From an uncultured Bermanella sp. (GTDB lineage Bacteria > Pseudomonadota > Gammaproteobacteria > Pseudomonadales > Oceanobacteraceae): a DNA stretch of 64,000 bases. The notes beneath the pieces are model-generated. The model was not told where the DNA came from. It made no database searches and saw only the letters and a list, made by a program, of their open reading frames with translations. The translations under genes were made by a program, and so were the position numbers. Positions 16,457 to 26,338 of this stretch are shown one piece after another. The stretch is from assembly GCA_913058575.1 (NCBI GenBank), contig CAJXRF010000011.1, forward strand, positions 20,016 through 84,015, given 5' to 3'. How positions within the stretch are numbered: position 1 is the stretch's first letter; every line of letters starts with the position of its first letter.

Positions 16457-17926
16457 TTATTGGCAATGGGTGTTCTGATACGGCTTAGTATTAGGCGACA
16501 TAAAAATACTGGTGGAATAGGTTTGCATACCAAAATTTAAGGTAAACATGTTAGCTCGATAACCGCTAGTAGGAGCGGAAAGATCTTGGGTAAATGAAAA
16601 ATACATTTCTTCCTCGCCGTCTTCGTCTGGGTCAAGCCAATGTATTTTCATATCAAAGATACTCACAAAAGAACTGCTCCATGCTTCGTCTCCTGTGGTT
16701 TGTAGACGAAAATCTAGTTTATCATTTTCGCTTGCCCAGTAATTGACCAGCAATGGCAATTTAGAGCTGTAAACCGTTAAGGTGTTCGCTTCACGATCTT
16801 CCTGCCAGAAAATATCGGGTGCTGGGTTATCGCCTTTTTCATCTATGACTTTACTGGCAAAGCCAAAGCCAGTTAGCAGCGCTTCCACTGGTAAGTCATG
16901 GGCCGCATTGGGTACAAAACGAATATTTTTAGGCCCCGCTACATTGTTCCAATAACCTTGGCTATTGGTATTGGCGAAAAAAGGATCGGACGTGCCATTT
17001 AACAAAAGTTTCGGAATGCCCACTAAGCGGTCTTGGTAAGAGATAGGATCGACAATGTCCAGTAAAGCTTGGCCCTGTGGCGTTTTAAAACGACACGGCA
17101 AGTCTTTGCCAGAATAGGTCTCTAAAATAGAGTAGTAGTCGCCAAAAGATTCAAATTGATTTTCCATGGACTCTTCTACATCTAGTACGTCAATCACCGT
17201 GGGCACAATGCCTATCACGCGTTTATCCACTGCTGCGGTTAACCATGTGGTCCAACCTCTTTTTGACGCCCCCACCACTGAAAAGTGTTCGATATTTAGA
17301 TGTAATTCTTGTGCTAAAAACTCCTGGCTGGCATCCATGGCTTTCACTACCGATTTCACCATGGGCAAATAGATAGGCCACTCTTCATTGCCGGTATCTA
17401 GGTATAGCTCAAACGAGCGTGAGACTAAATCATCTTCTTTATAATCTTGAGGAGTGTCATCGGCCTTAAAATACCAAGGCTGGTTGGGAACTTGTCGCAC
17501 TTCGATAATAATTTTATTGTAAAACCAAGCACCCATGCCAATGGTGTCATCGAATTTCGAATCACTTTCATGGCTGCCGCCATCTACGAACATAATTGCA
17601 CTGTCCGCTTCATTGGTAAGCGTTCCACCCGGGTTAGAAATAAGGCGTTTAGGCATGTATATCATCACATCATGCTGCCAAAGAGGGCGACTGGTTTCTT
17701 TATCTGTTAACCACTTTTGAGAAGTTAAAAAGACTTCATAACCGCTATATAAAAATTCCTCTTGTACCCTTACTAGTTGCCATTTGTATTGACCGTCCTC
17801 TTTTTTAATGTAGCGATCTAAAGCTGTGTCTAGCGTATTATTTAAGCTAGGGTCACTATGACTTAAAAAAGAAAACACCATAAAAATAGCCAATACCGCA
17901 GGCCTAAGTAATGTCATTGTTTCCAT
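16457..17926 (-). CDS. PhoPQ-activated pathogenicity-related (PqaA-type) secreted protein
   Basis: This 489-residue protein has a signal peptide (LLRPAVLAIFMVFSFLSHS) and an alpha/beta-hydrolase-like fold. The segment HFSVVGASKRGWTTWLTAAV is the hallmark of the PhoPQ_related family, with the GASKRG nucleophile elbow. IFVDGGSHES-type and IPKLLLNGTSDPFF segments further fit. The family is named after Salmonella PqaA; its reaction is not established, although esterase or peptidase activity is suspected. AAGGAT before the ATG supports the start. The C-terminal 120 residues look like a separate beta domain. No regulator of the PhoPQ type is nearby. Confidence 0.87.
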   Translation of the reverse strand: METMTLLRPAVLAIFMVFSFLSHSDPSLNNTLDTALDRYIKKEDGQYKWQLVRVQEEFLYSGYEVFLTSQKWLTDKETSRPLWQHDVMIYMPKRLISNPGGTLTNEADSAIMFVDGGSHESDSKFDDTIGMGAWFYNKIIIEVRQVPNQPWYFKADDTPQDYKEDDLVSRSFELYLDTGNEEWPIYLPMVKSVVKAMDASQEFLAQELHLNIEHFSVVGASKRGWTTWLTAAVDKRVIGIVPTVIDVLDVEESMENQFESFGDYYSILETYSGKDLPCRFKTPQGQALLDIVDPISYQDRLVGIPKLLLNGTSDPFFANTNSQGYWNNVAGPKNIRFVPNAAHDLPVEALLTGFGFASKVIDEKGDNPAPDIFWQEDREANTLTVYSSKLPLLVNYWASENDKLDFRLQTTGDEAWSSSFVSIFDMKIHWLDPDEDGEEEMYFSFTQDLSAPTSGYRANMFTLNFGMQTYSTSIFMSPNTKPYQNTHCQ

Positions 17927-18298
17927 GATAATCCTTTATATATTTATTCTTACTTATCCAATTCTGCTATTTATGATTAGATAAGCAGCCAGAAAACTCA
18001 TTGCGCCACTTTATAAACTTTATTTAGAAAAATTGCCCGATTTTTTATTTAAAAAACAAAAATTTAAGTACATTGTTAAAGATAAGAATGAGGCACTGCA
18101 GAAGGCAGAAAACTGAAATCGATTAATTTACAATCAAAAAAAGAAAAAGCCACGAGGTCAGTCGCAGCCTTTCAATACGCGTACCAAATAAATTAGTAGG
18201 TCAAATCCTAATGAGCATTTGCCCTTCTGGTACATGAACATACAAGCAGTCACAGCTCATAAAGCCTCATTGATAGACAGCTTGCTAGTTTTAAATTG
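17927..18298. other. Intergenic region, nothing recognised
   Basis: This AT-rich 370 bases separates two minus-strand genes. I see no ORF with a ribosome site, and no convincing terminator or repeat. Confidence 0.5.
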
Positions 18299-19891
18299 TT
18301 ATTGAGTTGATATGAAAATAGCATTTGAGTAAAACCATAAATCCTTCCAAGCCATGGCTTCTACACTGGGTTCTTGTTTTTCAAGATCAATTATGGGATT
18401 GCCTTGTTCATCCACATAGCCTGGTGTGCCCTTAGCGTTATTACTGCCTCGCAGGCGAATATACATGTCACCATGGTCTTGTGGTAACGACATTTCTATG
18501 CGTATTTTTCCATCCTGAATATTCCAGCCTTCATCACCTTCGCTGAAGGACGCTAAAATTCGGGTACTGTCACTAAACGGTTTATTAAAATCACTGTCTT
18601 GCTCGTCCTTGTAAGCGGTTACCTCTCCCACAATCACATCCACAAAAGCTAATTGGGGGGTATCACCATTATGATTTAATTCAGACTGGGTGATCTCTAT
18701 GCTTACTTTAATATTGTCACCTAGGGGCACTGCCAAAGTTTCACCCATGGTGGCAGCTGCATCATGTGATGAAACATTAAAGGTAAGAGCGCTAATTAAA
18801 TCACCATGAGTGACAAATATATTACCTTTTTTAAGTGCATTAATAACCCCTTCCCGGCTTTCGGTTTCAAGTAACATATGAGTTTTAGCATATTGATTAG
18901 GCCAAAAATCTTTGGTTTGACTGTGAAAATCACTTTGACTGATAATTGAAAAATGCCGTCCTTCACTTAATAACGCATCCCATACACCGCCCAAGCGCGC
19001 GGTCATGTAATCAAAGCCTCCATAGGTTTGTCCAAAATAGGCAATGCCGTAGTCTTGGTATTCATCCATGATAATGGGGTCTGTTTCATCATATGAGCCA
19101 CGACTTTCTTCATTACGCTGATGCCCTGGCGCGCCTTCCATTCCGATAAAAGCCGTGGGCGCAGCATTATGAAACTGGCGAATATCTTCGATCTTTACTT
19201 TGTGACTGCGAGACGGATGATTAAAGGCAAAAATAGCCTTGCCATTATGATTGTGCTCTAGCTCTTTAACCGCATTTAGGTTGTCCTCAAGCTCTTTGGA
19301 GTTGCCATTCCCTTTTGCATATTGTTGGTGAAACGCAGCTAATGAGTCCAAATTTCCATCATCTAAAATAAGTAACGTTGCGTGTTCCTTGGTATAAGGA
19401 ATCGTCCACTCCATGCCTTGCAAAAGATACTGGCTGGTATTTAACCTTTGGCGATACTGATTCACATGACCATAAAGGGTGTTTATTAACTCAGAACGTT
19501 CCACCTCGGCCTTATCATCTGGGTAATTTTCTTTGGCGTAGTCATGGCTATGCACTTCTTCTTCGGGGGCAGGGTTAAGGATAAGCTGCCCATCTACCGT
19601 GGTACGTACTAACGCATCATTAATTTTATAGGCATTAAAGCCACTATGATCAGTACTGGTAATGTAGCTTGCCCCATAGTCGTTGAAGGCTTTATCTAAA
19701 ACGGTGGTCATTAAATTATGTCCATCAGAGGCGGTTGAATGAACATGCATGTCACCGTATATCCAGCGCCCTATTGGATCACTTTGCGACTTAGATTGAA
19801 TGTCATTATTCTCGCCCGAACCACTGTCTAATCCACACCCAGTCAATAACCCGGTTAATAGCAAGGCTAAGTAAGTTTTGTCTTTCTGCAT
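18299..19891 (-). CDS. PHP-domain (CehA/McbA-like) metallohydrolase lipoprotein
   Basis: This protein of about 530 residues starts with a lipoprotein signal (LALLLTGLLTGCGLDSG, lipobox LTGC). The PHP phosphoesterase motif is clear: YGDMHVHSTASDGHN, then SYITSTDHSGFNAY, FAFNHPSRSHKV and SQSDFHSQTKDFW supply the metal-binding His/Asp residues. A C-terminal beta-rich part (about residues 400-530) contains DVIVGEVTAY and MYIRLRGSN. PHP enzymes of this group hydrolyse phosphoesters or related bonds; here the enzyme would be anchored to a membrane outside the cytoplasm. I prefer the ATG at 19891 to the GTG two codons upstream; neither has a strong ribosome site. Confidence 0.83.
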   Translation of the reverse strand: MQKDKTYLALLLTGLLTGCGLDSGSGENNDIQSKSQSDPIGRWIYGDMHVHSTASDGHNLMTTVLDKAFNDYGASYITSTDHSGFNAYKINDALVRTTVDGQLILNPAPEEEVHSHDYAKENYPDDKAEVERSELINTLYGHVNQYRQRLNTSQYLLQGMEWTIPYTKEHATLLILDDGNLDSLAAFHQQYAKGNGNSKELEDNLNAVKELEHNHNGKAIFAFNHPSRSHKVKIEDIRQFHNAAPTAFIGMEGAPGHQRNEESRGSYDETDPIIMDEYQDYGIAYFGQTYGGFDYMTARLGGVWDALLSEGRHFSIISQSDFHSQTKDFWPNQYAKTHMLLETESREGVINALKKGNIFVTHGDLISALTFNVSSHDAAATMGETLAVPLGDNIKVSIEITQSELNHNGDTPQLAFVDVIVGEVTAYKDEQDSDFNKPFSDSTRILASFSEGDEGWNIQDGKIRIEMSLPQDHGDMYIRLRGSNNAKGTPGYVDEQGNPIIDLEKQEPSVEAMAWKDLWFYSNAIFISTQ

Positions 19892-20452
19892 TGTCACAAC
19901 ACTTTAATGTTAGAAATTGAAAGGCGAACGTACGCAGCGAATATGACTTCAGGATGACAAACGCTAGTAATAAGTGAATATTTTCACCCATTTAAAATTA
20001 ATCAATTGCTACAGCTAAAAACGAAGAAAATGGCACGTTTTCATAATAATCATTTTAGTATTAAAGGTTAAAGTAATGGGTTAACTGACAGTAACCCATG
20101 CTTTCAGCTCTTTTCATTTTACAATTGAGAAGTATATAGAAGAAATATCTATCCTGAATCATCATTTTCAAAGCCTTCAAAATTAAGCAATAAAAGCACA
20201 CTTTTAATTAATGATTCATAAGTTAATTACCCATACGTACCTTTAAGATTACATGAAGTCAATTACACCAAGGCCTTGAGTATTGAGAATGAAGATAAGC
20301 TGAAAGCCCTTTACTGATCCATTTTAGTAACCCCCCTCTAATCAGCGCTATAGCCTATCCACTCCCCTACCCTTTACATGCAAATGAAACGCTGAGCAAT
20401 ATTTGCTATATTCACTGTTATTTAAAAATAATGCATATCAGGGAGTGGATAT
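19892..20452. other. Divergent intergenic region, nothing recognised
   Basis: Over 550 AT-rich bases lie between divergent genes and should carry both promoters. I see no supported ORF. A short TTTTAGTAACC match to the HxlR-type half-site near 20322 lacks the rest of the motif. Confidence 0.5.
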
Positions 20453-21562
20453 ATGTTTGATCGAATATTTAGAGCAGATACATTGCGAGTAGGTGAAGGG
20501 CTGGTAAGTGGTTACATTGCTTGTTTCTTGGCCATATTAAGCTTTCTAGGGGTCGTTGCGTTTCATTTTCCAGAATATTTAACCACACCTGAATTAAGAG
20601 CCAATTATGATGTAGCCACTCTTAGAACAGTTTTATTTTCCGCATTGGTCATTGCAGGCAGTTTAGGCTTGTTAAATTTTGTGAGAAATAAAAATAAACG
20701 CCTAGGGACCGTAGCTTGGGTCTTTGTAATATTGTCTATCGCATTAGGTGGACATAGGGTTCCGGTAGGGGATTTTCCCGATAATACGCCCTATGTCGGT
20801 TTAGATTGGTTTATTTTAGATTTACTGGGATCTACTCTTATATTCATATTCATTGAGAAATTATTTCCTCATAAAAAACAAGCTATCTTTCGCCCACAGT
20901 GGAAAACCGATTTTAATCACTTTTTTATCAATCACTTACTAATTGGTTTTGCTCTTTTAGTGGCCAACCAATTTGTGAACAAAACGTTTGGATGGGCTGT
21001 GAACAGTGATACTCAGCAATTGGTCTCTTCCCTTTGGTTTCCGCTGCAACTGGCGCTAATTCTATTGGTGGCCGACCTTTTTCAATATGCTTTTCATCGC
21101 TTTTACCATGAAGTACCACTGCTTTGGCGTTTGCATGCTGTACATCATAGTGTGAAGCATATGGATTGGTTAGCAGGTTCTCGAATACATATTCTAGAAT
21201 TATTAATAACACGCTCAGCCGTTTTAGCGCCGATATTTTTCTTTGGGTTTGATAAATCAGTCATTGATGCCTATGTGATCATAGTGGGCTTTCAGGCGGT
21301 ATTTAATCATGCCAATGTGCGTATTAATATTGGATGGTTGCGATACATATTTGTCACACCACAGTTTCACCACTGGCACCATGCATCAGACGAAGCCGCC
21401 ATAGACAGAAACTATGCTGCGCATTTTTCATTTATTGATTATTTATTTGGCACAGCGGTTAAAGGACAAAAAGAATGGCCTGATCAATATGGCGTGAAAG
21501 GGGATTACGTGCCGGATGGCATGCTTAAGCAGCAAATTTTTCCTTTCATTTACAAAGAATAG
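20453..21562 (+). CDS. Second sterol desaturase / fatty acid hydroxylase family protein
   Basis: This 369-residue membrane protein has the histidine boxes AFHRFYHEVPLLWRLHAVHH and FHHWHHASDEAAIDRNYAAH, with several hydrophobic segments in the N-terminal half (about residues 20-40, 60-80, 90-107, 120-135). It is about 80 residues longer at the N-terminus than the family member encoded at 13484. It would hydroxylate or desaturate a membrane lipid. GGGAG lies about seven bases before the ATG. It has no operon partner; a hairpin about 115 bases downstream may end its transcript. Its promoter shows no AcrR-like palindrome, so it is probably regulated differently from the first member. Confidence 0.9.
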   Translation: MFDRIFRADTLRVGEGLVSGYIACFLAILSFLGVVAFHFPEYLTTPELRANYDVATLRTVLFSALVIAGSLGLLNFVRNKNKRLGTVAWVFVILSIALGGHRVPVGDFPDNTPYVGLDWFILDLLGSTLIFIFIEKLFPHKKQAIFRPQWKTDFNHFFINHLLIGFALLVANQFVNKTFGWAVNSDTQQLVSSLWFPLQLALILLVADLFQYAFHRFYHEVPLLWRLHAVHHSVKHMDWLAGSRIHILELLITRSAVLAPIFFFGFDKSVIDAYVIIVGFQAVFNHANVRINIGWLRYIFVTPQFHHWHHASDEAAIDRNYAAHFSFIDYLFGTAVKGQKEWPDQYGVKGDYVPDGMLKQQIFPFIYKE

Positions 21563-21676
21563 CGAATTTGTTAAATGGCTAATTCTTGGGTTGAACACAC
21601 AGGAAGAATTTAAAATAAACCTATCACCCCTTAGCGAAAAACCAAAGGTAATCGCTAGCAGATCAAAATTTAAAAT

Positions 21677-21703
21677 CAAAGGCACCTGCAGGAGTTGCCT
21701 TTG
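21677..21703 (+). terminator. Possible terminator hairpin
   Basis: CAAAGGCA...TGCCTTTG forms an 8-bp stem around a CCTGCAGG-containing loop, about 115 bases after the sterol desaturase stop. The T-tail is weak. Confidence 0.45.
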
Positions 21704-21835
21704 AGTATAACGCGATAACACTTCCAATTTTGAGGCTCTATTGGAGCACCATTGAAATTTGGATATTACTTTAGAAATTAATCTCTAGCATAAGCCCTTA
21801 AATATCTTTCTTTATGGGGCGAAACTAGATTAGAG

Positions 21836-22720
21836 CTATTTTTCTGCCCCTAGCATAAGAGCATCTAGAAAAAAGGTATATCCGTCTTTATCTTCAACGG
21901 TTTCAAAACGACCAAGAATGCCCGCTTCCATGATTCGACCATCTGTTAGTGTAAATTCACCACTGAGGCTGACCTCACACTGATCACCGGTGAATTTGGC
22001 GTTATGATAAATAGAAAAGTCATTAGCATCATTATCTGTGTAGACGATTTCAGGGTCGGTTGTAACAATATATTTCTCTTCCCAACTAGTGCTAATTGTA
22101 AATGCTTGCTCACACGTGAGGGTTCCTGCGTATTCATTTTCTGACAGAACTATTGAAGTAGAACTGTTCACTGCCTCATTGACAGAATTAATCACTTTAA
22201 TGAAAGGTGATACAGAGGTGACGACCACATCATCTAGATCACCTTCAGATGGCCTAGTACTGTAATCATAATCAGGAAAAGTAAGCTTAACTTTCATATC
22301 AGAAAACAAATCAGGATTATTTTCTGCGCCCCCTCCATTGATTAAAATCTGTGAGGCAATTTCATAACAATCACCCGATGGAGACGAACTAATATCAAAG
22401 GAGGTAGCGGCTTTATGCCTATCTGTGGAGACTGATAATGTTAATGGGTACCAGTCATAATATTTTTCAGTTGAATTCCAGGTTTTAGTGGAGCTTGAAC
22501 TGCCACTAAAGCGGTTATATGGAAATCCATTATTTGCCAGTAACCGGCTGCCTATAATGCCACATCCCTGCTTTTCTTCCACTATCGTGTTCTCGCGGTT
22601 ATCAGAGCTGCTGCCACAGGCTGTAAGAACAATACTCAACGATATTACGGAAAGGCCAAAAGCGCCTTTGGTAGTCGGTTTCTTTTCTTGGCTATTGAAA
22701 CCTAAATCCATTTTATTCAT
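21836..22720 (-). CDS. Uncharacterised lipoprotein (294 aa)
   Basis: I do not recognise the family. An N-terminal segment of about 17 residues precedes a hydrophobic stretch and lipobox (LSVISLSIVLTACGSSSD), so the mature protein begins at a Cys near residue 35. The remainder is Ser/Thr/Asp-rich and predicted beta (YDYSTRPSEGDLDDVVVTSV, FTGDQCEVSLSGEFTLTDGR), with three further Cys that could pair. It looks like a secreted or outer-membrane protein. No catalytic motif, internal repeat or partner gene is visible. The ribosome site is weak and the second ATG, three codons in, is possible. Confidence 0.7.
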   Translation of the reverse strand: MNKMDLGFNSQEKKPTTKGAFGLSVISLSIVLTACGSSSDNRENTIVEEKQGCGIIGSRLLANNGFPYNRFSGSSSSTKTWNSTEKYYDWYPLTLSVSTDRHKAATSFDISSSPSGDCYEIASQILINGGGAENNPDLFSDMKVKLTFPDYDYSTRPSEGDLDDVVVTSVSPFIKVINSVNEAVNSSTSIVLSENEYAGTLTCEQAFTISTSWEEKYIVTTDPEIVYTDNDANDFSIYHNAKFTGDQCEVSLSGEFTLTDGRIMEAGILGRFETVEDKDGYTFFLDALMLGAEK

Positions 22721-23075
22721 GATAAAAAAATCTATTCCATTAAATGACTTGATACTTATTTTTTACTAATTAGCAAAACTTATAAAAACAATTTTAAATT
22801 GCATAAATTATAAAGGCAATTAAAAACATGTATGCACAAGATAGCCTGTACATTTTGTAACATAATCTGGGTAAATCAATTTATAGTTTATACACGGGTG
22901 CTTTTAGTATTTTATTTAAACTTATATAAAACCTGCAATCCAAACAGTTTTATCAATTCTGGATATTTTTACTTAGCCCCATATACGAAAAAGCCCGAGC
23001 ACCTTAAATGCACGGGTTTTTATTTATAAGGTAGGTGTTAGCTAACCGCCAATTAAAGAGACATTAAACAACCTG
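22721..23075. other. Intergenic region between two minus-strand genes
   Basis: No supported gene. The + strand ORF at 22832 is low-complexity and lacks a ribosome site. The stretch holds the SDR terminator at 22988 and presumably the promoter of the lipoprotein gene. Confidence 0.5.
22988..23022 (-). terminator. Terminator after the SDR gene
   Basis: CCCGAGCA...TGCACGGG forms a bulged stem flanked by A- and T-runs; read on the minus strand it ends in a U-tract. It lies about 55 bases beyond the SDR stop codon. Confidence 0.7.
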
Positions 23076-23858
23076 TTAATTAATCAAGGTAGTGCCTCCA
23101 TCTACCGCTATAATTTGACCTGTGATAAAACCACCGGCACGGCTAGCCAGCATTAAAGCCACACCCGCAATGTCCTCTGGTTCGCCCCAACGATGCATAG
23201 GAATGCCTTTGCATTCTTCCTCAAAGGCTGCCTTATCTTGGCTTAGAAATTCTGTCATTTTTGAATAAAAGCGCCCCGGTGCAATGGCATTAACACGAAT
23301 ATGATCTTCGGCAAGTTCGGTAGCCATCACTCGGGTTAACTGATGTACCGCAGATTTAGACGCCGCATAACTGAAGTTATCTAAAGCACTGCCCACCATG
23401 CCAGCAATTGAACCGATATTGATCACCACCGAAGTCGATTCAGCACTGGCCTTTTTCTTAAGCATAGGAGCCAATGCTTGAATCAAGAAAAAGGGCGTTT
23501 TCGCATTTATATCCATTACTTTATCCCAGCCCTTTTCTGGCACTTGTCCAAATGGTGCTCCCCAGCCTGCTCCTGCATTATTCACCAACACGTCAAGGTG
23601 CTCTTCACGTGCTTGTAAGTTGCTGACTAAATGGCTCAAGCCTTGTGTGGTAGAAACATCAGCCGGTATGGCAATGCATTCACCGTATTGACTCAGTTCT
23701 TTCGCTGCTACCATACAAGCATCTGCCTTACGGGCAGTAATATAGACCTTGGCCGCGCCCGCTTCTAAAAAGGCTTGTGCCATAAAAGAACCCAGACCTC
23801 TTGAGCCACCGGTTACTAAACAGATTTTACCTTCTAAAGAAAATAACTTATCAATCAT
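23076..23858 (-). CDS. Short-chain dehydrogenase/reductase (SDR)
   Basis: This classical SDR of about 260 residues has the Rossmann motif CLVTGGSRGLGSFMA near the N-terminus, VNNAGAGWG, the catalytic Ser in NIGSIAGMVG, the Y-x-x-x-K motif FSYAASKSAVHQLT, and IRVNAIAPGRF. It would use NAD(P)H to interconvert an alcohol and a ketone in the cytoplasm; FabG-like and gluconate-dehydrogenase-like branches are both possible. I start it at the ATG at 23858 (MIDKLFSLEGK), with AGGAG seven bases before it; the ORF-track start adds 36 residues unlike any SDR. Its neighbour on the other strand is an MDR-type oxidoreductase. Confidence 0.92.
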   Translation of the reverse strand: MIDKLFSLEGKICLVTGGSRGLGSFMAQAFLEAGAAKVYITARKADACMVAAKELSQYGECIAIPADVSTTQGLSHLVSNLQAREEHLDVLVNNAGAGWGAPFGQVPEKGWDKVMDINAKTPFFLIQALAPMLKKKASAESTSVVINIGSIAGMVGSALDNFSYAASKSAVHQLTRVMATELAEDHIRVNAIAPGRFYSKMTEFLSQDKAAFEEECKGIPMHRWGEPEDIAGVALMLASRAGGFITGQIIAVDGGTTLIN

Positions 23859-24238
23859 ACCCAGCTCCTGATTCTTCTTTGCTATTGCGGTCAATTCACC
23901 ACAGAAATATAGACACCATACATTAATGCAATTTTTTCCGAACGATACCATGACCTCTTTAATCAACTGGATTTCAATAGGATGAATTATTCATTTTAAA
24001 ATTTAGTTATATCAACCAACAGCCAGTTATTCATAAACAACTATTAACCAGATCAATATTGAATTGACAAAAAATTACATTCCGTCAACAAATTATTCAA
24101 ATGCCAAATTAAGACAGTGTTTCTCACAATTTAATGGAATACGAACAAGTCCCCTCTAGCGGTATTGCGTAAAACAGGTATATATTGACCACTTAAAGTT
24201 AATAAACGTTTCAATAAACACACCGTGAGTTTTAAAAG

Positions 24239-25360
24239 ATGACCCTATCCAAACAATTGTTCACTCATATTTCTTCAAAGGGACAGCTAGAAGTTTCTTT
24301 ACAAGAAATTGAAATCCCTGAACCTAGTTCAAATCAAGTGCTGGTGCGCATTGACGCCGCGCCCATTAACCCTTCTGACATGTGGCCCATGTTTGGCCCG
24401 GCTAATTTAGCCAATGCTGAGTTGAATGTCGAAAAAAATCTATTGATTGCTCCGGTTCATGAACAGATATTGCCACGTATAAAATCCCGTTTGGATCAAA
24501 CCCTACCCATAGGTAATGAAGGGGCTGGTGTGGTGGTCGCAGCTGGTAACAGTGAAGCCGCCCAAGCGCTAATAGGTAAAACCGTTGGGGTATTAACGGG
24601 CAGCATGTATGCACAATATTGTTTGGTGCCGGCACAAGCTTGCTTACCACACAAAGATGGGGTGACACCTCGTCAAGCGGCCTCATCTTTTGTCAATCCG
24701 CTCACCGCGTTAAGCATGGTTGAAAATATGCGCATGGAAGGCCATACAGCACTCGTGCATACCGCAGCGGCATCCAGCTTAGGGCAAATGCTAAACCGTA
24801 TTTGTATCGCCCAAGATATTGCTTTAGTAAACATTGTGCGTAACCAAGAGCAAGCCGGCATATTAAAGGAAATGGGCGCTACTATTATTTGCGACTCATC
24901 CAGTGCCACATTTCATAAAGACCTCTATCAAGCCATTGAAAAAACCGGTGCCACATTAGCGTTCGATGCTATTGGTGGTGGTCAATTGGCCAGTGATATA
25001 TTAACCGCCATGGAAGCGGTGGGCACAAAAGATATTGAGGGTTTTAATACCTATGGCTCTGAACTTAATAAACAAATTTATGTTTACGGTGGTTTAGACA
25101 TGGGTCCCACCACATTAAACCGAGCATACGGCATGACATGGAGCATCAGCGGTTGGTTGTTAAACCGTTTCTTAGCCCGTTTAACACCTGAGCGCATGGG
25201 CCAACTTCGCAAACAAGTGGCCGATGAAATTAACACCACATTCGCTTCAGACTTTACGGATGAAATTAGCCTACAACAAGCGTTAGAGCCGGCCACTATT
25301 CTGAAATACAATGCGAAAAAAACCGGTGAGAAATTCTTGATTAACCCAAGTAAAAAATAA
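24239..25360 (+). CDS. MDR-superfamily quinone-oxidoreductase-like dehydrogenase
   Basis: This 373-residue protein has the medium-chain dehydrogenase layout: N-terminal GroES-like domain (QVLVRIDAAPINPSDMW, IGNEGAGVVVAAG), then a Rossmann domain (LVHTAAASSLGQMLNRIC, GATIICDSSS, FDAIGGGQLASDILTAM). It lacks the Cys/His zinc ligands of alcohol dehydrogenases, which points to the quinone oxidoreductase / enoyl reductase branch. An insertion near residues 60-90 (FGPANLANAELNVEKNLLIA) is longer than in QorA. It would use NADPH to reduce a quinone or enone. It is divergent from the SDR gene. A clear terminator follows. The ribosome site is weak. Confidence 0.88.
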   Translation: MTLSKQLFTHISSKGQLEVSLQEIEIPEPSSNQVLVRIDAAPINPSDMWPMFGPANLANAELNVEKNLLIAPVHEQILPRIKSRLDQTLPIGNEGAGVVVAAGNSEAAQALIGKTVGVLTGSMYAQYCLVPAQACLPHKDGVTPRQAASSFVNPLTALSMVENMRMEGHTALVHTAAASSLGQMLNRICIAQDIALVNIVRNQEQAGILKEMGATIICDSSSATFHKDLYQAIEKTGATLAFDAIGGGQLASDILTAMEAVGTKDIEGFNTYGSELNKQIYVYGGLDMGPTTLNRAYGMTWSISGWLLNRFLARLTPERMGQLRKQVADEINTTFASDFTDEISLQQALEPATILKYNAKKTGEKFLINPSKK

Positions 25361-25391
25361 TAGAAACCGGAAAGATATTTATTACGGTAAG

Positions 25392-25421
25392 CTGCCAATA
25401 TATTCGTGTATTGGCAGTTTT
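25392..25421 (+). terminator. Terminator after the MDR gene
   Basis: CTGCCAATA...TATTGGCAG forms a 9-bp stem followed by TTTTCTTA, 31 bases after the stop codon. Confidence 0.8.
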
Positions 25422-25529
25422 CTTATCTAGCACCTTAATTCAACATAACCCCATAACTCGAACCAATTAGCCCCCTCCCAGCGACCAATGCTCTGTACGA
25501 CCTTAATAAAGCTAATTCCGTAACATTAT

Positions 25530-26333
25530 TCACAACCATGGATTAGGTGGGCTAGGCTTGGGTTTTTCCACCTTACCTGAAAGGCGATCTTCATCATCAG
25601 GGTGATGGCGGGCTTTAATGTAAGTTAATTGCTCAGGTGTTACACCAATAAATTTTTCATCCATAAAACACCTTACCCGCCACCAGGGTTTATTACAGCG
25701 CGCACTCAGTGCATCGTATTGTTGCTGGCTTATTTTTATGCCTGGCACTTCTATCCAATTTAAAGGTGTGCTTTTGGGTCTCAATTTCTTTTTTAGCACA
25801 CGATAATAAAGTGTATTTCTTTTCCCCCATGAGTAATATTTATAGCCGCTAGGGGCAGTTCGAATATGCCGTGCATCGGGCTTTTGTAATTCTGATAAAC
25901 CTTCCTGACCTAAATACATGGGCCCAAAAGAAAGATAAGCATAATAAGACCAGTCACTCCAAAAATAGCGGTTGTCTGCTACCACACCTTGATTTGGTAG
26001 TGATCTGACATAATAAAACTCTCTCTGACCATTTTCCAATGTCACATGCCACAGGGCGACTATTTCCTCGCCAGAAAGATTGCCTTTTTTATAAAACTCC
26101 ATTGGCCCAGCAAACTGGTTATGAAATCCTATAACGCCATAAGGCCCAAAATATGAATCATAGTAGTTTGCATCGTGATACTTTAATTCATAATGCTCTG
26201 ACTCATAATAATTCTGTACAGCATCGTGGTAATACGAGCCCGATATGGCATTAAAATCAAACAACCCTCGATGGGAGCACCCCGTTATAGCAAGCTCTAT
26301 GATGACGATGATTAGTACTTTTTTAATATTCAT
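25530..26333 (-). CDS. Lipoprotein, probable immunity protein of the Tle1-type effector
   Basis: This 267-residue protein begins MNIKKVLIIVIIELAITGCS, a lipoprotein signal with lipobox ITGC, placing it in the periplasm-facing envelope. The mature part is Tyr-rich and beta-like (YHDAVQNYYESEHYELKYHD, ALWHVTLENGQREFYYVRSL) and ends in a charged Pro-rich tail. It starts five bases after the effector stop codon, so the two are translated together. Lipoprotein immunity proteins located 3' of Tle-type lipase effectors are well known, and the ALWHVTLENGQ segment is reminiscent of DUF2931-type immunity lipoproteins. The immunity role is inferred from position and location signal; the family match is uncertain. 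Confidence 0.68.
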   Translation of the reverse strand: MNIKKVLIIVIIELAITGCSHRGLFDFNAISGSYYHDAVQNYYESEHYELKYHDANYYDSYFGPYGVIGFHNQFAGPMEFYKKGNLSGEEIVALWHVTLENGQREFYYVRSLPNQGVVADNRYFWSDWSYYAYLSFGPMYLGQEGLSELQKPDARHIRTAPSGYKYYSWGKRNTLYYRVLKKKLRPKSTPLNWIEVPGIKISQQQYDALSARCNKPWWRVRCFMDEKFIGVTPEQLTYIKARHHPDDEDRLSGKVEKPKPSPPNPWL

Positions 26334-26338
26334 CTTTA

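Noticed and set aside
20322-20335. Possible fourth HxlR-type site before the second sterol desaturase
   Set aside because: Only TTTTAGTAACC matches; the central AGTAC and left arm are missing, so chance is more likely.
22832-23029. 65-aa + strand ORF between lipoprotein and SDR genes
   Set aside because: Low-complexity AT-rich sequence running into the SDR terminator; no ribosome site.
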